Of a stretch of 64,000 nt of DNA, positions 10,852 to 20,451 are shown one piece after another (the first letter of the stretch is position 1; each line of letters starts with the position of its first letter). The DNA is from Pseudomonas sp. CFBP 13711 (lineage in GTDB: Bacteria > Pseudomonadota > Gammaproteobacteria > Pseudomonadales > Pseudomonadaceae). The stretch spans positions 140,002 to 204,001 of the forward strand of contig NZ_JACYVI010000007.1 in the NCBI RefSeq assembly GCF_014842265.1, written 5' to 3'. Below the pieces are notes generated by a model that ran no database searches, was not told the origin of the DNA, and was given only the letters and a program-made list of their open reading frames with translations. Both the position numbers and the translations under genes were made by a program.

Positions 10852-13800
10852 ATGAAAGACAGAAAGGATACGACCGCTCTGGAGCGCAGGGCTGACGAGC
10901 TTCGGCGAAGTCGCGGCATGTCGCGAGTCTCGGGCTGGCGAGACCAGAGAGGCGAGGACTGGGAAGACAGTGGCTGGAATGAGCCACGTGTGCCGCGCGA
11001 CGAAAACGGGTGGCCCATCGAGCCGGCGCCCGGGAACGAAGTCGACGCAGACGCTGACGCCACGCTGCTGAGCGACTGGCTCGATCAGCAGCACGTGCGC
11101 TATGAGTCGCCGCGTGAGTATGCACGCACCCAAGCGCAAGCCTATCTGTTCCAGCATGTGTCCGCAGAGGCGGATCCGGACGAACTGCTGATGACCACGC
11201 TGTACATCAATCAATGGGAGAAGGAACCGGGCCGGGCAAAGGTTGCTTATTCCATGACCCTGACCGAGGCCTTCATGCGGGACTGGCAGCAAAACGGCAA
11301 CGGACAGTTCTTCAATCATCTCGGGCACTTGAGCCCTTACAAGGAAGTCGGATATCCGGCGCGCGTCGTTGAGGGACGTCTGGACCTCGGACCGTGCCGG
11401 GCCTATGAGGCGATTTATCGCAAGACCAGCCCCCAGCGCTATGACAGATCGACCCATATGGCGATCGATCCACAGGACTTCAAACGATATGTGTGGGACT
11501 TCGATTTGCAGTCCCACTATCAGGACTCGCTCAAGCGCTTCTGGCATCGCCATGGTGATGATTACAACCTGTTGATCAAAGCTGCGCTGTTGAAATCCGC
11601 TTTCGTACAGCATCAGGAGGGTTCCCTGAGCGCTGAGGATAAAGAGCTGGTCTTGCGAGCGCTTGGCCTGACGCCGGATCAGACCTGGGACGAATTGACG
11701 TTCAGAGCATTCGCCGACGCGCCTTTGCCCCATGACGTGACGATTCGGGAATTGATTCTGTATCGGTACGTCGCCACTGACATCATCGTCATCAGAGACG
11801 AACACACCGACAGGCTGGTGATGTACATCCCTGGCAACTCGTCGCCCCTTCACGCCTTCCAGCATCTTTCCGAATTACGAAGCTGGATTGCGCTGCAGTG
11901 CCAGGGGCCACGTCGAAGGAAGGCCCTTGAAGGGCATTTCAAGGTGGAAGACGTGGCCGACGGTTTCACCTACACCGGACTTCACCAGACCCTGGCAGGA
12001 CTCGCAGCGTTTCCGCACAAACTTGACGTGAAAACGGGGCATTGGGCCCCGGCGAAGATCATCCACCTCGGCGATGCCCTTTCACCCTGGCCTTTTTCCC
12101 ACTTCAAATACAACGTGCAGAGCCGACTTGAATCCGACGGCAATCAACTGATCCGTAGCCAGGCGGATTACAACAAAGAGATATCGGCGGAGGTGTTGTA
12201 CTGGGCCGTAACAGTGACCGGTGTTGTCGCAATGGCGGTGCCGGCGCTCTGGATTCCACTGGCCGCAATGTCCGTGGCGCTGGTCGGGCTTGGCATCGAT
12301 GAGGTCATTGAAGGCAGGACCCTTGAAGAGCGGCAAGACGGCGTGGACCGCATTGTGTTCGGCGTTCTGAATGCGGTACCCGCTGTCATCGGCGGAGCAG
12401 CGGCTTCGAGCAGGCTGGCGGCGGCTGCCACCCGTGTGGCGGAAGAGACGGCCTCTGATGCTGTGGATGAAATCGGGCAAATGATTGCTGATCGAAGTCC
12501 CGAGGAAAAGGCGGTGGCTGTTCAGCAGCAACAACGAGCGCAGGCTGAAAGTATTGAAGAGGAACTGGCGCAGGCGAGCGAGTCGGCGAGTGATCGCCAG
12601 GCACGGCTGAGTCAGGAAGTGCAGGATCGCATCGCGCTCAAAGCCCACCGCACTAATACGTACGACAGCATCAAAGCGTTTGGCGTGGAGCCGGAGGGTT
12701 TGCGTTCGCTGCAGCCGGCCCTGAGAGCGTCACTGGCCCGCTTTGAATACGGGGCCGCGCTGGGTGACATCCCTGGCGCCTGGCAAGTGGACGACCTTGG
12801 AGCCGTCTATAAAGTCGAGCATCCCGCCCCCGGCGAGACAGCTTACTTCGCCCGTGTGCACGCGAAGGTGTATCCGGTGGAGCCCGTCGAGAAGGTCGGG
12901 CAGTACCGCATCTTCTCGGCGGAAGATCCGCAGGTGAAGGGGCCTTACGTTAAACCCGCGAGCGGTTTCTATTCCGACATTGACCTGCGTCCCGGCCTGC
13001 GCGGCGGCGCCGGTTTCATTGAGGAGTCGCCCCAGACGGCACTGCCGGGCGAACGGGGTGAAATCACACTCACGCGCGCCCAGCCACCCGTGACGGTCGA
13101 GATCCCCATGGACGGCATCGAAATGAGGTGGGTAGAGAACGAGGAAGGAAAGCAGGTACTTCGATACTTCGCCAACAACGTTCCTGAGGGGACCAAGGTC
13201 GCTTACAACGCTGAGGTAGCCTGCTGGGAATCGAGTAACGAGCGGTTTCTCTGGCTGGACAATAAGGGCCGCTGGCGCACAGGGACCGAGACGGATTATC
13301 TGAGGGTCAGGGATAGCTTGAGGGCAGGGGTGCGTGACGTGTTCTACACCTTCCGGCGCCTGCCGGGTGTTCCTGCCAATGCAGAGCCGGTCGAGCAGAT
13401 GGTGCACCAAGTCTGGCTGGGCCGGCGGTTGCCGAGTGAATCGCTCATCGAAAACATCAAATCCAACATGCGAATCAGTCCCGAGCTTAAGTTCACGATG
13501 CATGTGGATATTGACGACACGGCAGCGTCTGACGGTCTGTACCCCCCCGCGCAATTGCAGAATGCGTTCGCCGACTTTCCCAACATGACCATTTCCAGGC
13601 TGCAGGATGAGCCCTTCTTCGAGGGCTTCATGAACGACCCGCACACCTCGACAGCGTTTTCCTGCTTTCGCCGAGGAGAATTGGAAAACTTTGCCGCAGC
13701 CTCGGATATCTTGAGGTATCGATTGATCAGGGAGTACGGCGGCATCTACATGGACTGCGACGACGTCATCGGTCGCTCATTCTCGGGAGCCGATCTGCTG

Positions 13801-14244
13801 GCGGGACCCCATGACGTGCTGGTGGGCGGCACACTGGAAAGCCCGACGTTGTCGTTCAAAGGCCCCGGTAACAGTCATTTCGCGAGCCGCCCCGGCAATC
13901 CCGTGTTCAGGGAAATGGAGTGGGAAATTCATACCCGGTTCACCAGACAATACGCCGCCCTTGAAGCGTTGACGTCTTCCCGACATCAATCCAAGGCGGC
14001 GATGACCGCCTACATGACGCAGATCTCGGAAGTCACGGGGCCCAGGTTGTTTCTGGATGTACTCAAGGAAACCCGGCCGGATTATGCCGACCTGCTCGAC
14101 GACGGGTTCAAAATGGATACCAATGTCTACGCGTCCGAATACTACAAACGCTTGAATCGGGTAAAAGAGTTTTATCGCCCGTTTGCTTCACGGTTCAGAA
14201 TCTTTCCGGGCGCCGAAAACTCCTGGAAGGCACCAGGGGCTTGA
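10852..14244 (+). CDS. Large modular toxin: DUF6543-like N-terminus with C-terminal TcdA/TcdB-type (GT44) glycosyltransferase domain
   Basis: The product is 1130 residues. The first ~75 residues are charged. About 80-430 resembles DUF6543, with FWHRHGD at 230-236 matching the preceding gene. A hydrophobic region covers ~450-525 and a Gln/Glu-rich coiled coil ~551-595. The last ~290 residues look like the clostridial large-toxin glucosyltransferase: HQVWLG with Trp855, then Asp952, Arg955, Tyr966 and an Asp968-x-Asp970 motif. The offsets D+3=R, D+14=Y, D+16/+18=DxD equal those of TcdB D270, R273, Y284, D286 and D288. It would transfer sugar from a UDP-sugar to a host protein. No signal peptide and no autoprotease region was recognised. 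Target, sugar donor and export route are unknown. Confidence 0.78.
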   Translation: MKDRKDTTALERRADELRRSRGMSRVSGWRDQRGEDWEDSGWNEPRVPRDENGWPIEPAPGNEVDADADATLLSDWLDQQHVRYESPREYARTQAQAYLFQHVSAEADPDELLMTTLYINQWEKEPGRAKVAYSMTLTEAFMRDWQQNGNGQFFNHLGHLSPYKEVGYPARVVEGRLDLGPCRAYEAIYRKTSPQRYDRSTHMAIDPQDFKRYVWDFDLQSHYQDSLKRFWHRHGDDYNLLIKAALLKSAFVQHQEGSLSAEDKELVLRALGLTPDQTWDELTFRAFADAPLPHDVTIRELILYRYVATDIIVIRDEHTDRLVMYIPGNSSPLHAFQHLSELRSWIALQCQGPRRRKALEGHFKVEDVADGFTYTGLHQTLAGLAAFPHKLDVKTGHWAPAKIIHLGDALSPWPFSHFKYNVQSRLESDGNQLIRSQADYNKEISAEVLYWAVTVTGVVAMAVPALWIPLAAMSVALVGLGIDEVIEGRTLEERQDGVDRIVFGVLNAVPAVIGGAAASSRLAAAATRVAEETASDAVDEIGQMIADRSPEEKAVAVQQQQRAQAESIEEELAQASESASDRQARLSQEVQDRIALKAHRTNTYDSIKAFGVEPEGLRSLQPALRASLARFEYGAALGDIPGAWQVDDLGAVYKVEHPAPGETAYFARVHAKVYPVEPVEKVGQYRIFSAEDPQVKGPYVKPASGFYSDIDLRPGLRGGAGFIEESPQTALPGERGEITLTRAQPPVTVEIPMDGIEMRWVENEEGKQVLRYFANNVPEGTKVAYNAEVACWESSNERFLWLDNKGRWRTGTETDYLRVRDSLRAGVRDVFYTFRRLPGVPANAEPVEQMVHQVWLGRRLPSESLIENIKSNMRISPELKFTMHVDIDDTAASDGLYPPAQLQNAFADFPNMTISRLQDEPFFEGFMNDPHTSTAFSCFRRGELENFAAASDILRYRLIREYGGIYMDCDDVIGRSFSGADLLAGPHDVLVGGTLESPTLSFKGPGNSHFASRPGNPVFREMEWEIHTRFTRQYAALEALTSSRHQSKAAMTAYMTQISEVTGPRLFLDVLKETRPDYADLLDDGFKMDTNVYASEYYKRLNRVKEFYRPFASRFRIFPGAENSWKAPGA

Positions 14245-14284
14245 ATCAACGCTTAGCGCGAGCGAGTCGCTGCGGCTGTCATGT

Positions 14285-14307
14285 GGCGGGCTTAAAACCA
14301 GCCCGCC
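14285..14307. terminator. Hairpin between the convergent toxin and acyl-CoA dehydrogenase genes
   Basis: GGCGGGCT (14285-14292) pairs with AGCCCGCC (14300-14307) around a 7-base loop. The stem overlaps the stop region of the acyl-CoA dehydrogenase gene. Neither strand has a clear T-run after it, so it is at best a weak bidirectional terminator or an mRNA end protector. Confidence 0.4.
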
Positions 14308-16094
14308 TGCATCGACAGACAAGCGTCATCCCGGCGCTCAAGAATCGCCAGCTCATGATGGCAACCCGGTACTTCCCACGTCAGGAAGTACCGGGCGGCC
14401 TGCAACTTGCCCTTGTAGAAGTCAGTGTCGGCTTCGTTGTTCTTCTCTAACCCCTCCTGCGCACGAATCGCCTGCTCCAGCCAGCGCCAGCCAATCACCG
14501 CGTGCCCGAACGCTTTCATGTACAGCGCCGAGTTGGCCAGCGTCGCGTTGACCTTGCCCTGGCTCAGATCGGTCAGTAGGCCGAGGGTCACCGCTTGCAG
14601 GCGAGCGACCAGTTGCTCCAGCGGTTGGCGCAATACCGTCAGCGATTCATGGGCCTGGGCCCGCTCACAGGTGTCAGCGATCAGACGAATCAGTTGCTTG
14701 AGCCCCGCGCCTCCGTTCTGCGCCAGTTTGCGTCCCAGCAGATCCAGGGACTGAATGCCGTGGGTGCCTTCATGAATCGGGTTTAGGCGGTTGTCGCGGT
14801 AGTACTGCTCCACCGGGTACTCACGGGTGTAGCCATGGCCGCCGAGAATCTGGATCGCCAGTTCGTTGGCCTTCAGGCAGAACTCCGAAGGCCAGGATTT
14901 GACGATGGGCGTCAGCAGGTCAAGCAGCTCGTGGGCGTGTTTGCGCACGTCCTCGCTGTCGCCCGTCTGCGTGTCGTCGAACAGCCGAGCGGCGTACAGG
15001 CCCAGGTCGAACGAGCCTTCGACGTAGGCTTTTTGCGTCAGCAGCATGCGTTTCACGTCGGCGTGCTGAATGATGGACACCGGCGCGCCGTCCGGTGACT
15101 TGCTGTCAGGCAGTCGGCCTTGGGGGCGTTCGCGGGCGTATTCCAGCGAGTACAGGTAACCGGCATAACCCAGCATCACCGCGCCCATGCCGACGCCGAT
15201 GCGTGCCTCGTTCATCATCTGAAACATGCAGCTCAAGCCCTGATGCGGCTTGCCCACGAGATAGCCAACACAGTTGCCGTTGTCGCCAAAGTTCAGCGCC
15301 GTGGAAGTGGTGCCGCGCCAGCCCATCTTGTGAAACAGCCCGGCCAGAATGACGTCGTTGCGCTGACCGAGACTGCCGTCGTCGTTAACCAGAAACTTCG
15401 GGACGATGAACAGGGAAATGCCTTTCACCCCCGCGGGTGCGTCGGGCAGTTTGGCGAGGACCAGATGGACGATGTTTTCGGACAGCGGGTGATCGCCGCC
15501 CGAGATAAAAATCTTGTTGCCGCGCAGGCGATAGCTGCCGTCCTCCGCAGGCTCGGCGCGTGTGCGGATGTCCGACAGCGACGACCCGGCGTGGGGCTCA
15601 GTCAGGGCCATGGTGCCGAAAAATCGGCCCTCGATCATCGGTTGCAGAAAGCGCCGCTTTTGCTCGTCGGTGCCGAAATTTTCAATGAGATTCGCCGCGC
15701 CCATGGTTAGGAAGGGGTACGACGCCGTCGCGGCATTGGCGGACTGGAAATGGGCAAAGCAGGCCTGAGACAGCAGGGTCGGCAATTGCATGCCACCGGC
15801 GTCGAAGTCCCGGGCGGCGTTCAGAAACCCGGCCTCGAGAAAGGCGTCCACGGCGGGTTTCACTTCCGGAATCAGCACCGCTGCACCGTTCTCGTAGCGC
15901 GGCTCGTTCTCGTCGTTTTTGCGGTTGTGGGGCGCGAAGTATTTCTCCGCGATGTTGCGCGCCGTGCTGATCGCTGCATCGAAGGTTTCCCGGCTGTGCT
16001 CGGCAAAACGCTCGCGCCGAGTCAGCGCCTCTGCGTCCAGCACTTCATACAGCTCGAAAGCCAGATTGCGGGAACTGAGCAGCGTCTCGGACAT
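14292..16094 (-). CDS. Acyl-CoA dehydrogenase (long form, ~600 residues)
   Basis: The 600-residue flavoprotein has the acyl-CoA dehydrogenase fold with an extra C-terminal domain, as in the ~600-residue DmdC-like group. FAD and substrate motifs are visible: GTMALTEPHAGSSLSDIRT, ISGGDHPLSENIVHLVLAK, and near the end ILGGHGYTREYPVEQYYRDNRL. It should oxidise an acyl-CoA to the 2-enoyl-CoA and pass electrons to ETF. The exact substrate cannot be told from sequence; branched, long-chain or methylthiopropionyl-type CoA are all possible. The start ATG at 16094 has AAAGG upstream. It stands alone between the toxin locus and putA. Confidence 0.88.
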   Translation of the reverse strand: MSETLLSSRNLAFELYEVLDAEALTRRERFAEHSRETFDAAISTARNIAEKYFAPHNRKNDENEPRYENGAAVLIPEVKPAVDAFLEAGFLNAARDFDAGGMQLPTLLSQACFAHFQSANAATASYPFLTMGAANLIENFGTDEQKRRFLQPMIEGRFFGTMALTEPHAGSSLSDIRTRAEPAEDGSYRLRGNKIFISGGDHPLSENIVHLVLAKLPDAPAGVKGISLFIVPKFLVNDDGSLGQRNDVILAGLFHKMGWRGTTSTALNFGDNGNCVGYLVGKPHQGLSCMFQMMNEARIGVGMGAVMLGYAGYLYSLEYARERPQGRLPDSKSPDGAPVSIIQHADVKRMLLTQKAYVEGSFDLGLYAARLFDDTQTGDSEDVRKHAHELLDLLTPIVKSWPSEFCLKANELAIQILGGHGYTREYPVEQYYRDNRLNPIHEGTHGIQSLDLLGRKLAQNGGAGLKQLIRLIADTCERAQAHESLTVLRQPLEQLVARLQAVTLGLLTDLSQGKVNATLANSALYMKAFGHAVIGWRWLEQAIRAQEGLEKNNEADTDFYKGKLQAARYFLTWEVPGCHHELAILERRDDACLSMQAGWF

Positions 16095-16243
16095 GGCGGC
16101 GTACCTTTCTTGGGAATGCTGTCGAGTCTAGGGGCGAGGAGAAGGGGTGAACAGGATGATTGATGCGGGTGATGGGGCGCTCAAACGGCCACCAAACGGC
16201 AAGAATGCATCGGCGCCATCGCAAAACGGATGGCGCCCGCACT

Positions 16244-16318
16244 GGCTTCTTCCCGGCTGAAGCCGATTCCACTGAATAGCGCGTGCACTGAGTGGGACCG
16301 GCTTTGGCCGCGAAGGCC
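16244..16318. repeat. Extragenic palindrome, family C (CTTCCCGGCT...)
   Basis: An imperfect inverted repeat: the left arm CTTCTTCCCGGCTGAAGCCG and the right arm CCGGCTTTGGCCGCGAAGG enclose ATTCCACT...AGTGGGA. It immediately follows the putA stop codon. Related sequences occur at 26297-26310 and 49788-49857. It is probably a REP-like element that may also end or stabilise the putA mRNA. Confidence 0.65.
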
Positions 16319-16319
16319 T

Positions 16320-19300
16320 CTAGCCGATGGTCATGAGGCTCGCATTACCGCCCGCTGCCGCGGTGTTGACGCTCAGTGCACGCTCGATCACCAGACGCTC
16401 CAGCGCAATGTTGGTTTCGCCTTTGGAAAGCCCGTGAACGCCGATGATCGCGCCGCTGCGTTGAGCGACCTGTTCGCAGATAGCGCGCAGTTGATCGGAA
16501 TCGCCATGGTGCAATACCGCGTCAATGGCGACCGCGTCCTTGTTCCAGTCGGCAACCAGCTTGATGCGGGACTGCACATCCTTCGGCAGACGATTGCGCA
16601 GCGACTTGGCCGGTTCAACGTCCGGCACGATTGCCATACTGCCCACCGCCATCACTGCGGCCAGTTGCGCCAGCAGATCTGTCTCATCTTCGGCCAGACA
16701 CAGCACGTGCTCACGCGGCAGGATGCTGTAGCTGTTGCGCTCGCCGGTCGGGCCCATGAGCGTGCGGGTCACGCCGCTTTGGGATTGCTCGGCGAACTGG
16801 CTGCATAACACCTCCAGATCGCTGAGTTGTTGGCTGCTTGCCCAAGCCTTGAGCGCATGCAGCGGCTTGAGCATCGCCTCCTGCATGCGGATGTCCGGCG
16901 CCTGTTGCGCATCGCGGGCGGCGAAGGATTTCTGCACGGCATCGGCGGGACGCGTCGACAGCAAACGGTAGAGATACAGCGGGCCACCGGCTTTCGGGCC
17001 GGTGCCCGACAAACCTTCGCCACCAAACGGTTGCACACCCACTACGGCGCCGACGATGTTGCGGTTGACGTACATGTTCCCGGCGTTGACGTTGTCGATC
17101 ACCTTGGCGATGGTCTCGTCGATGCGCGTGTGTACGCCCAATGTCAGGCCATAACCGGAGGCGTTGATCTGCGCGATCAGTTGATCCAGCTCACGACGCT
17201 TGTAGCGCACGACGTGCAGGACCGGGCCGAAGATTTCCCGTTGCAGTTCGTCGAAGCTGTCCAGCTCAATCAGCGTCGGCATCACGTAGGTGCCGCGCTT
17301 GATCTCGTCGCTGTCGGCAATGGCGACTTGATACACATTACGGCCTTTGTCGCGCATGGCCTGAATGTGTTTCTCGATGCCGGCCTTGGCTTCCTGATCG
17401 ATCACCGGGCCGATGTCCACCGACAGGCGCTCCGGGTTGCCGAGGCGGCTTTCGGCCATTGCGCCTTTAAGCATCTCGACGACGCGGTCCGCTGAATCTT
17501 CCTGCAAGCACAGCACACGCAGTGCGGAGCAGCGTTGGCCGGCGCTGTCGAACGCCGAGGACACCACGTCGATGACCACTTGTTCGGTCAGCGCCGAGGA
17601 GTCGACGATCATCGCGTTCTGGCCACCGGTTTCAGCGATCAGGGGAATCGGCCGGCCCTGAGCATCGAGACGGCCAGCGACGTTGCGTTGCAGCAAGCGA
17701 GCGACTTCAGTGGAACCGGTGAACATGACACCCTTGACGCGATCATCGCCCACCAGCCGCGCGCCGACGGTTTCACCGCGGCCCGGCAGCAGTTGCACCA
17801 CGCCTTCGGGAATACCGGCTTCGAGCAAAATGCGGACGGCCTGCGCGGCGATCAGCGGTGTCTGTTCCGCAGGTTTGGCGAGGACCGGGTTACCGGCCGC
17901 CAGGGCTGCCGCCACCTGACCGCTGAAAATCGCCAGCGGGAAGTTCCACGGGCTGATGCACACCACAGGGCCCAGCGGGCGGTGAGCGTCGTTGCTGAAA
18001 TCGTTGCGTGCCTGCACCGCGTAGTAGCGCAGGAAATCCACAGCCTCGCGCACTTCGGCGATGGCGTTGGCGAACGTCTTGCCGGCTTCGCGAGCCAGCA
18101 AGCCCATCAGCGGTTGTATTTCGGCTTCCATCAGGTCCGCGGCGCGCTCAAGGATTGCGGCACGTTCGGCCGGCGGCGTCGCCTGCCAGATCGGTCCGGC
18201 GCTGAGTGCGCTGAGCAGGGCGTTATCGACGTCTTCCAGGCTGGCTTCCTGTACATGGCCAACGACGTCACGCAAATCGGACGGGTTCAGGACCGGCGTT
18301 TCAGTGCCAGCGCTGACCGGGCTGCCCAGCATCGGGCCCGCCTTCCAGTCGTTGTGCGCCGTGGCGAGCAGGGCAGAAGACAGCGATGCCAAACGATGTT
18401 CGTTGGCCATGTCGATGCCGGCGGAATTGGCGCGCTCGCTGCCGTACAGGTCGCGCGGCAGCGGAATGCGTGGATGCGGCAGGCCGAACCCGCCTTCCTG
18501 GGTGGCCATGCGCTCGATGCTGGACACGGGATCGGCAACCAGTTCCTGAATGGATATCGACTGGTCAGCAATGCGGTTGACGAAGGAGGTGTTGGCGCCG
18601 TTTTCCAGCAGTCGACGCACCAGATACGCCAGCAACGTTTCATGGGTGCCGACCGGTGCGTACACGCGGCACGGTCGGTTCAGCTTGCCATCGGCGACTT
18701 TGCCGACGACCTGTTCATACAAGGGTTCGCCCATGCCGTGCAGGCACTGGAACTCGTACTGACCGGGGTAATAGTTCTGACCGGCGATGTGGTAGATGGC
18801 CGACAGCGTATGGGCGTTGTGGGTCGCGAACTGCGGGTAGATGACTTCCGGCACCGAGAGCAGTTTGCGTGCGCAGGCGATGTAGGAAACGTCGGTGTAA
18901 ACCTTGCGCGTGTAGACCGGGTAGCCTTCCAGGCCCTCGACCTGGGCGCGCTTGATTTCACTGTCCCAGTACGCGCCTTTCACCAGACGGATCATCAGGC
19001 GATGGCGGCTGCGGCGGGCCAGGTCGATGACGTAGTCGATCACATAAGGGCAGCGCTTCTGATACGCCTGGATCACGAAACCGATGCCGTTCCAGCCGGT
19101 CAGTTGCGGTTCGAAGCACAGGCGTTCAAGCAGGTCCAGCGACAGCTCCAGGCGATCGGCTTCTTCGGCGTCGATGTTCAGGCCGATGTCGTATTGCTTG
19201 GCCAGCAAGGTCAGCGACAGCAGGCGTGGGTACAACTCATCCATCACGCGCTCGTACTGCGCCCGGCTGTAACGCGGGTGCAGCGCGGACAATTTGATGG

Positions 19301-20273
19301 AGATGCCAGGGCCTTCATAGATGCCGCGACCGTGGGAGGCTTTGCCGATCGAGTGGATGGCTTGCTCGTAGGACGCCAGGTATTTCTGCGCGTCGTGCTC
19401 GGTCAGTGCTGCTTCGCCGAGCATGTCGTAGGAATAACGGAAGCCTTTCGCCTCGAACTTACTGGCGTTGGCCAGAGCTTCGGCGATGGTCTCGCCGGTG
19501 ACGAACTGCTCGCCCATCAGGCGCATGGCCATGTCGACGCCCTTGCGGATCATCGGCTCGCCGGACTTGCCGATGATGCGGCTCAGCGAGGAGGTCAGGC
19601 CCGCCTCGTTGTGGGTGCTGACCAGTTTGCCGGTCAGTAACAGGCCCCAGGTGGCGGCGTTGACGAACAGCGACGGGCTGTTGCCGAGATGCGGGTGCCA
19701 GTTGCCGGTGCTGATCTTGTCGCGGATCAATGCGTCGCGGGTGCCTTTGTCAGGAATGCGCAGCAGGGCTTCGGCCAGGCACATCAGCGCCACGCCTTCC
19801 TGCGATGACAGCGAGAATTCCTGCAGCAGGCCCTGGACGATACCGGCGCGGCCACCGGCGCTCTTCTGGTTGCGCAGCTTTTCAGCGATCGACGCCGCGA
19901 GCTTGTGGGTTGCCTCGGCCATTGGCGCAGGCAGCCGCGCCTGCTCGATGAGCATCGGCACCACTTCAGGCTCGGGACGGCGGTAGGCGGAGGTGATGGC
20001 GGCGCGCAAAACAGACTGGGGAAGGATGCTTTCGGCGAATTCGAGGAACGCCTGATGGGCGTTGTCGGCGGGCAGATCACCCTGATCATCGGCGTCTTTG
20101 CCACCCTGACCACTGAGTTCATTCAGGGTCGCACCGCCCTCGAGCTTCTCTAGATAATTGAAGATCGCCTGCTTGATCAGCCAGTGGGGCGTCCGGTCGA
20201 TGGACTGCGCCGCCGCTTTCAATCGCTCGCGGGTGGGGTCGTCGAGTTTGACACCGAGGGTGGTGGTGGCCAT
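16320..20273 (-). CDS. putA: PutA: proline dehydrogenase / L-glutamate gamma-semialdehyde dehydrogenase / transcriptional repressor
   Basis: This 1317-residue trifunctional protein oxidises proline to glutamate. Residues 1-47 form a ribbon-helix-helix DNA-binding domain (TTTLGVKLDDPTRERLKAAA). The FAD-dependent proline dehydrogenase barrel covers roughly 190-500 (GPGISIKLSALHPRY, RLVKGAYWDSEIKRAQ). The aldehyde dehydrogenase domain covers about 560-1020 (SPWNFPLAIF, IAETGGQNAMIVD, active-site Cys in GQRCSALRV). A C-terminal domain completes it. The length equals known trifunctional PutAs. The RHH domain implies autoregulation of the putA-putP region, and GTTGCA-type sites are present there. 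The ATG at 20273 has GAGGAT upstream. putP is divergent. Confidence 0.97.
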   Translation of the reverse strand: MATTTLGVKLDDPTRERLKAAAQSIDRTPHWLIKQAIFNYLEKLEGGATLNELSGQGGKDADDQGDLPADNAHQAFLEFAESILPQSVLRAAITSAYRRPEPEVVPMLIEQARLPAPMAEATHKLAASIAEKLRNQKSAGGRAGIVQGLLQEFSLSSQEGVALMCLAEALLRIPDKGTRDALIRDKISTGNWHPHLGNSPSLFVNAATWGLLLTGKLVSTHNEAGLTSSLSRIIGKSGEPMIRKGVDMAMRLMGEQFVTGETIAEALANASKFEAKGFRYSYDMLGEAALTEHDAQKYLASYEQAIHSIGKASHGRGIYEGPGISIKLSALHPRYSRAQYERVMDELYPRLLSLTLLAKQYDIGLNIDAEEADRLELSLDLLERLCFEPQLTGWNGIGFVIQAYQKRCPYVIDYVIDLARRSRHRLMIRLVKGAYWDSEIKRAQVEGLEGYPVYTRKVYTDVSYIACARKLLSVPEVIYPQFATHNAHTLSAIYHIAGQNYYPGQYEFQCLHGMGEPLYEQVVGKVADGKLNRPCRVYAPVGTHETLLAYLVRRLLENGANTSFVNRIADQSISIQELVADPVSSIERMATQEGGFGLPHPRIPLPRDLYGSERANSAGIDMANEHRLASLSSALLATAHNDWKAGPMLGSPVSAGTETPVLNPSDLRDVVGHVQEASLEDVDNALLSALSAGPIWQATPPAERAAILERAADLMEAEIQPLMGLLAREAGKTFANAIAEVREAVDFLRYYAVQARNDFSNDAHRPLGPVVCISPWNFPLAIFSGQVAAALAAGNPVLAKPAEQTPLIAAQAVRILLEAGIPEGVVQLLPGRGETVGARLVGDDRVKGVMFTGSTEVARLLQRNVAGRLDAQGRPIPLIAETGGQNAMIVDSSALTEQVVIDVVSSAFDSAGQRCSALRVLCLQEDSADRVVEMLKGAMAESRLGNPERLSVDIGPVIDQEAKAGIEKHIQAMRDKGRNVYQVAIADSDEIKRGTYVMPTLIELDSFDELQREIFGPVLHVVRYKRRELDQLIAQINASGYGLTLGVHTRIDETIAKVIDNVNAGNMYVNRNIVGAVVGVQPFGGEGLSGTGPKAGGPLYLYRLLSTRPADAVQKSFAARDAQQAPDIRMQEAMLKPLHALKAWASSQQLSDLEVLCSQFAEQSQSGVTRTLMGPTGERNSYSILPREHVLCLAEDETDLLAQLAAVMAVGSMAIVPDVEPAKSLRNRLPKDVQSRIKLVADWNKDAVAIDAVLHHGDSDQLRAICEQVAQRSGAIIGVHGLSKGETNIALERLVIERALSVNTAAAGGNASLMTIG

Positions 20274-20342
20274 TTCTTATCCTCATGACAGCCACGGTCA
20301 TGTGGCTTAGCTGCGGCAAGATTAGCCGCGGGATCGAAAGGG

Positions 20343-20358
20343 TGCAACCGGGTGCAAC
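20343..20358. promoter_or_regulatory. Candidate PutA operators (two TGCAAC sites)
   Basis: TGCAAC occurs at 20343-20348 and again at 20353-20358, ten bases apart, which places them on the same helix face. It is the complement of GTTGCA, the core reported for E. coli PutA binding. They lie 70-85 bases upstream of the putA start. Assignment rests on motif and location only. Confidence 0.55.
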
Positions 20359-20451
20359 CCCTTTTTTCAAAGTGTTTCCAAAGTGCCCTGTATTGAGTCG
20401 AGCTGGCCTGGCCTCGCCCGGTTCGGGTGCCTGCTTGGCCAAGGCTCTAGC

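Noticed and set aside
14245..14291. Immunity or chaperone gene directly after the second toxin
   Set aside because: Only 47 bases separate the toxin stop from the convergent acyl-CoA dehydrogenase end, so there is no room for a gene.
17535..19640. Long open frame of about 700 codons antisense to putA
   Set aside because: It mirrors putA codon positions in GC-rich DNA, gives a His/Gln/Val-rich protein without recognisable motifs, and putA is certain.
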